This document shows, one piece after another, positions 1-7,964 of a stretch of 64,000 nucleotides of DNA (positions are counted from its first letter, which is position 1; every line of letters starts with the position of its first letter). The translations under genes were made by a program, and so were the position numbers. The notes under the pieces were generated by a model, which saw nothing but the letters and a program-made list of their open reading frames with translations, was not told the origin of the DNA and made no database searches. The DNA comes from Thiohalomonas sp963783235 (GTDB lineage Bacteria > Pseudomonadota > Gammaproteobacteria > Thiohalomonadales > Thiohalomonadaceae): NCBI GenBank assembly GCA_963783235.1, contig CAWAMN010000001.1:186001-250000 (forward strand). The letters are read 5' to 3'.

Positions 1-131
1 GGGAGCCCCCCAAAAACGCCATGACGGCGTTGCAGCGCTTGACAAGGGAATAACCATTGCCTGCGCGCTGCGCCTTGTCCTGACATTTTTGGGGGGCTCT
101 GAAAGTATCGCCAAGCATGCAACAGTACACG
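1..131 (+). mobile_element. Family A MITE-like palindromic element, copy 1 (left end outside window)
   Basis: The stretch ends in GCATGCAACAGTACAC (116-131), the inverted complement of the GTGTACTGTTGCATGC end of the copy at 38504. The interior shares ACGCCATGACGGCGTTG, GCGCTTGACAAGGG and CCATTGCCTGCGC with that copy. By comparison about 45 bp of this copy lie beyond base 1. It contains no coding capacity of its own, so it would be a non-autonomous element. It sits inside the DUF389 reading frame. Confidence 0.75.
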
Positions 132-877
132 AGCATCAGTCCCAACGTGGCTGAAGGCGGAAGCAGGGCGACGGCCACCATGACTCCCACCAGTACCGCA
201 GGTAACCCGGTCGTCAGAGATAGAGCCGCAGCAGCCCCCGAGGCCAGGGCGAGCGCCACGCTATCCATCCCCACGTCGGTGCGGGCCATCAGCTCCCGGC
301 TGCCGCTGTCTACAGACCAAATGAGACCGATGGCGACGGATAGCCCCAGAGCCATCCCAAGTCCGGCGGCATTGGTACGCAGGGCTTTGCCGGTCAGGGC
401 CGTGTCACCCAGTGCGGCCCCAAGGGCGAGGGCGAGATTGGGACCGAGCAGGGGGGCGATAACCATGGCGCCGATGACGACGGCGGTGTTGTCCTCCAGC
501 AGCCCGATAGCGGCCACTACCGTAGAGAGGAATACGAGCAGAAGGAAATTGCTGTTGAGGTTGGCCCCCTTGGCGACGCTATTGTAGATTTCCTCCCGCG
601 TCGTTGCGGCGGTCGACTCCGCCGTCTCCTCCTGCGGTCGCGGCAGGCTGGCCTCGATCGGGTAGACCAGGATTCGAGCCTGATCGTCGTTACCCAGCAG
701 GGTCTGAAGCGCATCCAGTAATGCCTGGCGGTTTTCAGGGCCGACCAGTAGCCGCACCGGCTGTCGGCCGTCTTCGTTGAGCGGTCCGAGCCAGAGATCG
801 CGCGCCTCGTGCCTTTCGGCGATATCGGTGATGGAATGGATATGGTCGGATGCGGCGACCACTTCGACCAGTTTCAT
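1..877 (-). CDS. TIGR00341/DUF389 family membrane protein, interrupted by a family A element and cut by the window edge
   Basis: Reading the minus strand from the ATG at 877 gives a protein beginning MKLVEVVAASDH, followed by a soluble domain (about residues 1-95) with the motif RLLVGPENRQALLDALQ. Hydrophobic segments follow, containing GAMVIAPLLGPNLALALG and ALLPPSATLGLML. These are hallmarks of the DUF389/TIGR00341 family, whose function is unknown. Immediately after LML (near 131) the frame enters the terminal repeat of a dispersed palindromic element and stays open to the window edge, reading a non-family tail (VYCCMLGDTF...). The normal C-terminal membrane segments are therefore missing within this window. 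Family membership is seen directly. That the insertion inactivates the gene is an inference, because the rest lies outside the window. Confidence 0.8.
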   Translation of the reverse strand, partial: MKLVEVVAASDHIHSITDIAERHEARDLWLGPLNEDGRQPVRLLVGPENRQALLDALQTLLGNDDQARILVYPIEASLPRPQEETAESTAATTREEIYNSVAKGANLNSNFLLLVFLSTVVAAIGLLEDNTAVVIGAMVIAPLLGPNLALALGAALGDTALTGKALRTNAAGLGMALGLSVAIGLIWSVDSGSRELMARTDVGMDSVALALASGAAAALSLTTGLPAVLVGVMVAVALLPPSATLGLMLVYCCMLGDTFRAPQKCQDKAQRAGNGYSLVKRCNAVMAFLGGS

Positions 878-1077
878 GACCCGGCCCCAGGTGAACGGAT
901 AGGCGATTCTAACAAGGTTGCACCTGCCCGGTCTTCGCCCCGTTCGGAGCCGCCAGATGCCGCAGCGCGCCTCCGGTCCGGTCAGCTGCAGTTGCCTGAG
1001 TGTTTTGCATGATCGGTGCGAAGCGGCAACAATGAAGATACCTGTGGAGCGATACTTTTAAAAAAAGGGAGTGAAAG

Positions 1078-1656
1078 ATGGCACTGACCCCCTCGACCAT
1101 GCTGGAACTGGGTACCACGGCGCCCGGATTTACATTGCCGGATTCCGCCTCGGGGACTACCGTGTCCCTCGACGATTTCCGCGAGCATCCCGCCCTTCTG
1201 GTGGCTTTCATCTGCAACCATTGTCCCTATGTAAAACACATTGCCGATGCTTTTTCGGCTTTCGCGCGGGAGTATCACGACAAAGGGCTGGCCGTTGTCG
1301 CGATCAGCAGCAACGATATTGGCCACCGCGAGGAGGACGGACCGGAATACATGGCCAGGGAGGTGGAACATCGCCGGTATGTTTTCCCTTACCTGTTCGA
1401 TGAATCCCAGGAGGTGGCCAAGGCCTATAAGGCGGCCTGCACGCCGGACTTTTTCCTGTTCGATGCAGCGCGGAAGCTGGTTTACCGCGGACAGTTTGAC
1501 GACAGCCGACCGGGTAATGAGAAACCGGTTACGGGCAAGGATATGCGGTATGCGGTCGATGCGGTCCTCGCCGGCAAGCCCTTGCCGTCCGCGCAGGTAC
1601 CTTCGATGGGCTGCAATATCAAGTGGAAACCCGGCAATGAGCCGGATTACTCCTAG
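1078..1656 (+). CDS. Thioredoxin-like (AhpC/TSA, PRX-like1) family protein
   Basis: A 192-residue protein with a thioredoxin fold. The N-terminal half has GTTAPGFTLPD, then a CNHCPYVKH motif near residue 45 in place of a classical CxxC, and later TPDFFLFD, which carries the cis-proline. This pattern matches the redoxin family often labelled 'thioredoxin family protein'. It probably acts as a cytosolic peroxiredoxin-like reductase, but its substrate is unknown. There is no signal peptide. A purine-rich GGGAGTGAAAG lies just upstream of the ATG and supports this start. It stands alone on the plus strand, convergent with the diguanylate cyclase gene. Confidence 0.8.
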   Translation: MALTPSTMLELGTTAPGFTLPDSASGTTVSLDDFREHPALLVAFICNHCPYVKHIADAFSAFAREYHDKGLAVVAISSNDIGHREEDGPEYMAREVEHRRYVFPYLFDESQEVAKAYKAACTPDFFLFDAARKLVYRGQFDDSRPGNEKPVTGKDMRYAVDAVLAGKPLPSAQVPSMGCNIKWKPGNEPDYS

Positions 1657-1674
1657 ACTGGTCGTGGGAGCCGC

Positions 1675-2562
1675 TCAGGCCGGGGCTTCCGATTCCGTCC
1701 TGGTCCGGTTTTCCGCGGCTTCGCCCGTTGCATGGGCGAAGCCGTCCTTGCCACTCTTTTTCACGCTGTACATCAATCGATCCGCTGCGCTAACCATGCC
1801 CCGGACATCGGCCGGGGGCGTCGAGTAAGTCAACACACCGATACTGAAAGTGACCGGCCACCCCGCATCCTTCATTGCCTTCAGCAGTTGTCGACGGAGC
1901 TCATCAACGGCCTTTTTGGCCGCATCCGCACCTGTTTCGACAAATAGAATAACGAATTCATCCCCGCCCAGTCGGGCGACGACATCGGTCTCACGGGTCT
2001 GATGGCGCATTACCTGTCCTGTTCGCCGCAGCAGGATGTCACCGGCGGTATGCCCGAATGCGTCGTTGATGTGCTTGAAATCGTCCAGGTCGATGAAAGC
2101 GACACTGAAGGGGTGTCCATAACGGCGAGAGCGGGCGAACTCCTGCTCGGCAGCCTCGTAGAAGGCCCTGTGATTAGCGACGCCGGTCAGTGAGTCCGTG
2201 ATGGCGCGCTTTTGCTCCTCTTTCAGGCGGTGGTGAAAGGCGCTCAGTAGAAAGACCAGGATCAGGAAAAAGCCCAGACGGGCTAATGCGTTCCAGACGT
2301 GAATGGCGTTGTGGCTGTAAGGGGCGCCGGCACCAGCATCGGCGCTGTACCACAACACTGCGCTGATGAGCGCTATGAGGACGCCCGTCCAGCGGCCCGC
2401 GTACCATGCGGAGAGGCTGACCGGCAGGGCGTAAAAGATTGCCGAAGAAATTTGTGGGCCGGTTGCGACGTCGACCGATGCGATAATGATCTCGAGCAAG
2501 CCGCACAACAGGATGATGAAGGGCTTGGAACGCCGGTCCAGAAATGCTAGCAGCGCTTTCAC
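1675..2562 (-). CDS. Membrane-bound diguanylate cyclase (GGDEF)
   Basis: A 295-residue protein with about four hydrophobic segments in residues 1-115, forming an uncharacterised membrane sensor region, followed by a GGDEF domain starting near DSLTGVANHRAFYE. The catalytic motif is intact (RLGGDEF). An RETD five residues before it fits the RxxD inhibitory I-site, so both synthesis of cyclic di-GMP and product inhibition are expected. No EAL domain is present. The PilZ-type proteins encoded nearby (3170-4849 and 14459-16008) are possible receivers of its signal, but that link is inference. Confidence 0.9.
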   Translation of the reverse strand: MKALLAFLDRRSKPFIILLCGLLEIIIASVDVATGPQISSAIFYALPVSLSAWYAGRWTGVLIALISAVLWYSADAGAGAPYSHNAIHVWNALARLGFFLILVFLLSAFHHRLKEEQKRAITDSLTGVANHRAFYEAAEQEFARSRRYGHPFSVAFIDLDDFKHINDAFGHTAGDILLRRTGQVMRHQTRETDVVARLGGDEFVILFVETGADAAKKAVDELRRQLLKAMKDAGWPVTFSIGVLTYSTPPADVRGMVSAADRLMYSVKKSGKDGFAHATGEAAENRTRTESEAPA

Positions 2563-2591
2563 ACCGGGAGGCCTCGTTTCAATGTATGCCT

Positions 2592-3068
2592 TCAGTCTGC
2601 TCGCTGGTAGAGACCAACCATTTCGGTGTGGTCGAGGATATGCCCTTGCATCGCCTTTTCAAGATTACTCTTGGTGGGTTCGGTCAACCCGGTCAGCTCG
2701 GTATCCAGGGCGTAGAGTTTGAAGAAAAAGCGATGACGACCCATCGGCGGGCAGGGGCCACCGTAGCCGGCCCGTTGCCAATCATTGATGCCCACCCGCG
2801 TACCCTCGGGTAGCCGGTTCTTTTCCGCCGCTTCGGGCAGACCGCGGCTGTCCGCTGGTATATCGAAGAGAACCCAGTGTACCCAGGTTCGTTGTGATGC
2901 GGTCGGATCGGGGGCGTCCGGGTCATCCACTATCAGGGCGAGACTGCGGGTTCCTTCCGGAAGGTTCGACCATCGCAGCGGTGGCGCGACATCGTGCCCT
3001 TCGCAGGTGAAACGTCGTGGAATCTCACCCCCGTTCTCGAAACGTTCGGACTGGAGTGTCAGGCCCAT
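2592..3068 (-). CDS. YbhB/YbcL family Raf-kinase-inhibitor-like (PEBP) protein
   Basis: A 158-residue protein with PEBP family motifs: NGGEIPRRFTCEGHDVAPPL near the N terminus, then ALIVDDPDAPDP and TWVHWVLFDIPAD, then GGPCPPMGRHRFFFKLYALD. The physiological ligand of bacterial YbhB proteins is not established. The ATG at 3068 was chosen because GGAGGAG lies directly upstream and family similarity begins at MGLTLQSERF. The longer frame up to 3173 adds 35 unrelated residues that overlap the next gene. Confidence 0.88.
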   Translation of the reverse strand: MGLTLQSERFENGGEIPRRFTCEGHDVAPPLRWSNLPEGTRSLALIVDDPDAPDPTASQRTWVHWVLFDIPADSRGLPEAAEKNRLPEGTRVGINDWQRAGYGGPCPPMGRHRFFFKLYALDTELTGLTEPTKSNLEKAMQGHILDHTEMVGLYQRAD

Positions 3069-3169
3069 ATCTCCTCCGGAGACGGGTTTTTCTGCAAAGA
3101 TAGAAACTGTGGAGAGTGCGGGCAAGTTGGAGGAACCGTTTGCGGTAACCGAGTCGATGCGATCGGCTC

Positions 3170-4849
3170 TCAAGACAATTCTTCTGCCGGTTCCTCCAAC
3201 TCCAGGTTCGGGACGTTCACTGCCAGGTAGCGTTCGGATTCGAACAGGATCGCCTCCAGAACGACCCGTTGCGGTTTCCTGCCCACCTGGACCTGCAGGC
3301 TGTCATCGTCCAGCGAAGGCAGCGAGGGCACGATGATGAGAGGGGACTGGTCACGATTCCTGCCCGCCAGGGCTGGCAAGCGCGTTACCGGCTTGTCGTC
3401 CCGCAGCACGATAAGGGTGGCGGGAGCACATCGGAACGCCAGATTCCGGATCCCGAAGCGGAGACGCGTGCCCGATTCGCCGAACCAACAGACCACCCCG
3501 GCGCGCCAGTGGCCGCTCGGACTCTGTATACCGACGAGACTCCCGATACCGAGGTTATCAACAGCCTCGATAGGCAGTGACAGACAGGCCCCGCCGCTGC
3601 TCACATCTTCGGCCCGAGCCGTCAGGGTGCGATAGAAATCCCTCTTATCCACAGCCTCCGTCCAGTGTTTGGAGCGCCGCGTTGCCGGATCGCCGATGAG
3701 ATGTTCGGGGGCATAGATGGAGGCCCACACATCCCGGCGCTCATCTCGGGTGGCGCGCCACTCGCCCGCTTCAGGCGCGTGGTTCCGTGGTTTTGGATGT
3801 GACCCGCTGGTGATCGGTGTCGTTTTCAGGGTTTCTCCCGCTTCCGGTGACAAGACATGGTGAAGGGCCCCCAAGCCGACCACCACGGGTAGCGACTGCA
3901 TAATCGGGCGTCGCGCCGAATGGCGTGCCGGTATCTGGCACCACTGGTCCAAGAAGCGTTTGAGAGCGGCGCGCGGTAGCGTGACCTCCCCTTCGGGCAA
4001 CTTGACGGATATCTCCCGCCCTCTCGTCTGCTCCAGGCGGTGTTTCAAGCGCTTTTCCAAAACGACGGTATCGAGATACCAGCCGGGGCCTTGCGCTTCT
4101 CGATGGCCCGGTGTGGGCGGTGCGTCGGACCGTATCGCTACAAAATAGCGCGCCCGTTCACTGTCACCCCCGCTTTCCAAGCGGAGCGTGCGGCTCCAGA
4201 TCCCAATGGCCATGAGCAGAGCTTCCCACCAACGATGTTCGAACTCGTGTACAGGCGCCAGTGCCGTCAGCAGCAGCCGGTGATAGGCGTGCGCCACGGA
4301 GCCTTTTCGGTACCCTTTGAGTGGATCGTCCACGACCCGGTTCGCGAATCGCCCTTCCACCGCCCGTTGATAGGCCGCATGTATTTGGCGCCAGAGCCCC
4401 TCTGGCGCCGGGCACCCCGTCAATCGGTGGAAAAACAGGAGCCAGTTGGCATAGTGCAGATAGCGCTGGAGGGCCAGGGCTGACAGACGTCGCCCACGAA
4501 GAACGAAAAGCCTTCGTTTCGCCGTTTCGGCGCGCAGGTAGCCGGTACATACGGTTTGCAGCAGAACACTGATCTGCTCGACCCGTTCCCGGATGCGCGG
4601 GGGGAGGGGATATGACAACGTGCCGCACCGGCCCACCCACTGTGGCAGAAGGGTGTCGATGGGGGCGCGCAGCGCCTCCATGATCCGGAGACGGCTTTGG
4701 GGAGCGAGGGTCACGGAATTGAGGCAGGTGAGAGCCTCGAGCATCTTCTCAAAACAACTCTCCGGCTCCGCAAGGGGCAACCGCCTCAGCCATCGCTCGG
4801 CATTCTTCACCCTTGGTGAACGGCACAGCCTTGTTGCCGCTGGATCCAT
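3170..4849 (-). CDS. Hypothetical protein with C-terminal PilZ-like domain
   Basis: A 559-residue, Arg/Leu-rich soluble protein with no signal peptide or clear membrane segment. The first 350 residues are helical-looking and I do not recognise them. The C-terminal part holds DVSSGGACLSLP, which fits the D/NxSxxG signature of PilZ domains, preceded by arginines (TRRSKHW, DKRDFYR) that could serve as the RxxxR-type c-di-GMP clamp, and followed by WFGESGTRLRFGIRNL. It is therefore probably a cyclic-di-GMP responsive protein. The role of the large N-terminal region is unknown. It lies downstream of the acs cluster, with the acs terminator between them. Confidence 0.7.
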   Translation of the reverse strand: MDPAATRLCRSPRVKNAERWLRRLPLAEPESCFEKMLEALTCLNSVTLAPQSRLRIMEALRAPIDTLLPQWVGRCGTLSYPLPPRIRERVEQISVLLQTVCTGYLRAETAKRRLFVLRGRRLSALALQRYLHYANWLLFFHRLTGCPAPEGLWRQIHAAYQRAVEGRFANRVVDDPLKGYRKGSVAHAYHRLLLTALAPVHEFEHRWWEALLMAIGIWSRTLRLESGGDSERARYFVAIRSDAPPTPGHREAQGPGWYLDTVVLEKRLKHRLEQTRGREISVKLPEGEVTLPRAALKRFLDQWCQIPARHSARRPIMQSLPVVVGLGALHHVLSPEAGETLKTTPITSGSHPKPRNHAPEAGEWRATRDERRDVWASIYAPEHLIGDPATRRSKHWTEAVDKRDFYRTLTARAEDVSSGGACLSLPIEAVDNLGIGSLVGIQSPSGHWRAGVVCWFGESGTRLRFGIRNLAFRCAPATLIVLRDDKPVTRLPALAGRNRDQSPLIIVPSLPSLDDDSLQVQVGRKPQRVVLEAILFESERYLAVNVPNLELEEPAEELS

Positions 4850-5007
4850 CCGCCCGCTCCGGTTTACCTACCTAAAAAATACAGGCAAACACCGGAAATG
4901 CACAAGTTTTCCCGTCCCGGCGGTGGGGAGGCCTTGGCGACCAGGGCAGGAGGCGCCACCGTGCGGGTCGGTGACGAGGGATGGGAGTCCTCGGGTCGGT
5001 TTACCAA

Positions 5008-5034
5008 AAAGCCGCGGGGCGACACCCCGCGGCT
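5008..5034 (-). terminator. Rho-independent terminator of acs
   Basis: AAAGCCGCGGGG-cgaca-CCCCGCGGCTTT forms a perfect 12-bp stem about 20 bp after the acs stop. On the minus strand it runs into TTTTT. Confidence 0.85.
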
Positions 5035-5055
5035 TTCGGCGCCATCCTCTGCCGT

Positions 5056-7002
5056 CTACTGGACGGCGCGATTGGCGATCAGGTCTTCGACCACACTGGG
5101 ATCGGCCAACGTACTGGTATCGCCGAGCGTATCCAACTCGTTGCCGGCAATCTTTCGCAGGATCCGACGCATGATCTTGCCGGAGCGGGTCTTCGGCAGT
5201 CCCGGCGCCCACTGGATGACATCCGGGGTAGCGATCGGGCCGATCTCGGCGCGAACCAGGGTGACCAGCTCCTTCTTGAGCTCATCCGAGGGCTCCTCGC
5301 CCTTGACCAGCGTGACATAGCAGTAGATGCCCTGGCCCTTGAGGTCGTGCGGGAAGCCGACGACCGCCGCTTCCGCCACTTTCTCATGCAGGACCAGTGC
5401 ACTTTCGACCTCGGCGGTGCCCATACGGTGGCCGGAGACGTTCAGCACATCATCCATACGGCCGGTGATCCAGTAATAACCGTCCTCATCACGACGGGCA
5501 CCGTCACCCGAGAAGTAGTAGCCCCGGTAGGTCTTGAAGTAGGTATCGACAAAGCGCTGGTGGTCGCCATAGACCGTGCGCATCTGACCCGGCCAGGGCC
5601 GCGTGATAACCAGCGCCCCTTCGGCGGCACCCTCCAGCGGCGTGCCGTCATTGGGGTCGACGATGGCCGGAACGACACCGAAGAAGGGCTTACTGGCGGA
5701 ACCGGGCTTGAGGTCGGTGGCGCCCGGCAGCGGTGTGATCAGATGGCCACCGGTTTCGGTCTGCCACCAGGTATCCACCACGGGGCAGCGGCCTTCACCG
5801 ACGACGTTGTAGTACCACTCCCAGGCCTCTGGGTTGATCGGCTCACCCACCGTGCCCAGCAGGCGCAGGGATTTGCGGGAGGTCTTTTTCACTGGCTCCT
5901 CGCCCTCGCGCATCAGCGCCCGAATGGCCGTCGGTGCGGTATAGAAGGTGGCGACGTTGTGCTTGTCGCACACCTGCCAGAAACGGGAGGCGTCCGGGTA
6001 GCTGGGTACGCCCTCGAACATCAGCGTCTTGGCGCCATTGGCCAGCGGACCGTAGACGATGTAGGTGTGTCCGGTTACCCAGCCCACATCGGCGGTGCAC
6101 CAGTAGACCTCGCCGTCCTGGTAGTCGAAGGTATACATGTGGGTGATGGCCGAGTAGAGCAAATAGCCGCCAGTGGTGTGGAGTACGCCCTTGGGCTTGC
6201 CGGTGGAGCCGGAGGTATAAAGGATGAAGAGCGGATCCTCGGCGTCCATCTCCTCGGCGGGGCAGTCGGCGGAGGCCCTTTGGGTTGCCTCGTGATACCA
6301 GACGTCCTTATCGTCATGCCAGTTGATGTCGCCGCCGGTGTGCTTGACCACGAATACCGTATGCACGTCGGGACACTCCAGCAGTGCCTTGTCGGCATTG
6401 CCTTTGAGCGTCACGTGTCTGCCGCCGCGCAGACCCTCATCGGCGGTTACCAGTATCCGACAGTCGGAATCGAGGATGCGGTCTTTCAGAGATTCCGGTG
6501 AAAAACCGCCAAACACCACCGAGTGCACCGCGCCGATCCGGGCACAGGCCAGCATGGCGACGGCGGCTTCGGGGATCATCGGCATATAGATACAGACTCG
6601 GTCCCCCTTTTTGACCCCGCGCTCTTTGAGCGCATTGCCGAAGCGGCTGACCTCTTCGTGCAGTTCGCGGTAGGTGAGGGTCTTGTCCACCGACGGGTCG
6701 TCGCCTTCCCAAATGATTGCCGCCTGATCACCCCTGGAGTCCAGGTGACGGTCCAGGCAGTTATAGGCGACGTTCAGCTTGCCGCCGTCGAACCATTTGG
6801 TGTAGACATTATCGGTGTCATAGCTGTAGTCCAGCACCGAGTCCCACTTCTTGGACCAAGTGAGGAATTTTTCCGCCTGCTCCCCCCAGAACCCCTCCGG
6901 GTCCTCGACCGAGCGTTTGTACATTTCCTCGTAGGTGGCCGCGTCGATGTGGGCCTTGGCCGCGACATCCGCAGGCACAGGATATATTTTACTATCGGAC
7001 AT
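5056..7002 (-). CDS. acs: Acetyl-CoA synthetase (AMP-forming)
   Basis: A 648-residue protein of full family length. It activates acetate to acetyl-CoA through acetyl-AMP. The AMP-binding signature LYTSGSTGKPKGV lies near residue 262, a WWQTETGG core follows, and the C terminus holds PKTRSGKIMRR with the acylatable active-site lysine at about residue 609. The ATG is preceded by GAGGAG. The enzyme completes an acetate-use set with the ActP-like symporter and the CbrA/B-like regulators upstream. The 266 bp in front of it should hold its own promoter. I found no GTTAC-type operator or sigma-54 site there. Confidence 0.97.
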   Translation of the reverse strand: MSDSKIYPVPADVAAKAHIDAATYEEMYKRSVEDPEGFWGEQAEKFLTWSKKWDSVLDYSYDTDNVYTKWFDGGKLNVAYNCLDRHLDSRGDQAAIIWEGDDPSVDKTLTYRELHEEVSRFGNALKERGVKKGDRVCIYMPMIPEAAVAMLACARIGAVHSVVFGGFSPESLKDRILDSDCRILVTADEGLRGGRHVTLKGNADKALLECPDVHTVFVVKHTGGDINWHDDKDVWYHEATQRASADCPAEEMDAEDPLFILYTSGSTGKPKGVLHTTGGYLLYSAITHMYTFDYQDGEVYWCTADVGWVTGHTYIVYGPLANGAKTLMFEGVPSYPDASRFWQVCDKHNVATFYTAPTAIRALMREGEEPVKKTSRKSLRLLGTVGEPINPEAWEWYYNVVGEGRCPVVDTWWQTETGGHLITPLPGATDLKPGSASKPFFGVVPAIVDPNDGTPLEGAAEGALVITRPWPGQMRTVYGDHQRFVDTYFKTYRGYYFSGDGARRDEDGYYWITGRMDDVLNVSGHRMGTAEVESALVLHEKVAEAAVVGFPHDLKGQGIYCYVTLVKGEEPSDELKKELVTLVRAEIGPIATPDVIQWAPGLPKTRSGKIMRRILRKIAGNELDTLGDTSTLADPSVVEDLIANRAVQ

Positions 7003-7268
7003 AGGTCACTCCTCGGTCACTAGTTTTTTTTACTCTCTAGAAAGCGGCTCCTTCGCCCTTCCTGCTATCGTTGTTCTTGTGTTCTCTTCGAGGTGAAAGA
7101 GTCTGTCGCACCACAGCCGTCCCATGACCCACATCATAGTCCGCCAGACTCCCTTTTCTTATCGAGCCCGGATGCCCGGCTCCAACGGTCGAGCCTCCGG
7201 TTTCGGGGAACCCGTCCCGCGATGATAACCCCCTTGAACCCACCCTTTGTATCTGCGGTTTTCCCGCA

Positions 7269-7961
7269 TCAGAGTTTCGACAGATACGCCTTGAGCGGCC
7301 GTCCGCCGCCATTATCCCGCGCAGCGACCTGGGCCGCGAACAGCTCAGCAGCCGCCAGCGCATCGACCAGGGCGTCATGGGCCCGGTAGCGTGGCAGGTT
7401 GTAGCGCTCTCTGAGCCGGGACAGCCGCAGCTCCTTCGGAGCAAAGGTGTGTCCCCGGCGCTCCAGCGTTCTGCGCTCGATCCATTCGGTATCGACCACA
7501 GGCACCAGGAATCGCGTGCCCCATATAGTTTCGCAGGCTGCGTCCAGAAACGAAAATTCCACCCGGGCGTGGTGGGCAACCAGCACCTTGCCCGCCAGCA
7601 CCTTCAGCAACTCGGTGATGACGCGCTCGATGGACTCTCCCCCGGCGGCTGCATCGTCGGTGATGTGGTGAATCACCGCGCTTTGCTCCGGGATGGCCCC
7701 CTCCGGGGCGACTAAACGGTGCGTGGCACTGCCCAAGTCGATACGAAAGCCCGTCATTGCCACATAGCCGACGCTCACGATCTCGCCCCTATTTGCCTCA
7801 AGCCCGGTGGTTTCCAGGTCCACAGCCAGGAAGGGCACCTCGCGGCAGTCCCTCTTCGGCGACGGAAACGGCACCGAAAGGAACTCGCGAAGCGGCCCCG
7901 GCGGCGCCTTTTCCAGCAGCCGCTCCCGACGAAACTCAAGGCTGAACAGGTTATCGAACAT
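7269..7961 (-). CDS. DnaQ-like 3'-5' exonuclease
   Basis: A 230-residue protein with a DEDD-type exonuclease fold: Exo I motif AVDLETTGLEA near residue 46, Exo II around VLVAHHARVEFSFLDAAC, and Exo III near YRAHDALVDALAAAELF, with the H/D of a DEDDh enzyme. It resembles the DNA polymerase III epsilon-like exonucleases that sit beside DUF294/CBS proteins near acetate genes in other gammaproteobacteria. Its start follows the DUF294 stop by only 3 bp, so the two are almost certainly cotranscribed. Its actual nucleic-acid substrate is unknown. Confidence 0.88.
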   Translation of the reverse strand: MFDNLFSLEFRRERLLEKAPPGPLREFLSVPFPSPKRDCREVPFLAVDLETTGLEANRGEIVSVGYVAMTGFRIDLGSATHRLVAPEGAIPEQSAVIHHITDDAAAGGESIERVITELLKVLAGKVLVAHHARVEFSFLDAACETIWGTRFLVPVVDTEWIERRTLERRGHTFAPKELRLSRLRERYNLPRYRAHDALVDALAAAELFAAQVAARDNGGGRPLKAYLSKL

Positions 7962-7964
7962 CGC

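Noticed and set aside
4981..6501. A 506-codon plus-strand open frame across acs
   Set aside because: It is antisense to an intact acs and spans the acs terminator hairpin, which a real gene would not be expected to encode.
7003..7268. Sigma-54 or GTTAC-type control of acs
   Set aside because: I searched both strands of this gap by eye for TGGC-N8-TTGC-like spacing and GTTAC palindromes and found none, so no operator is claimed for acs.
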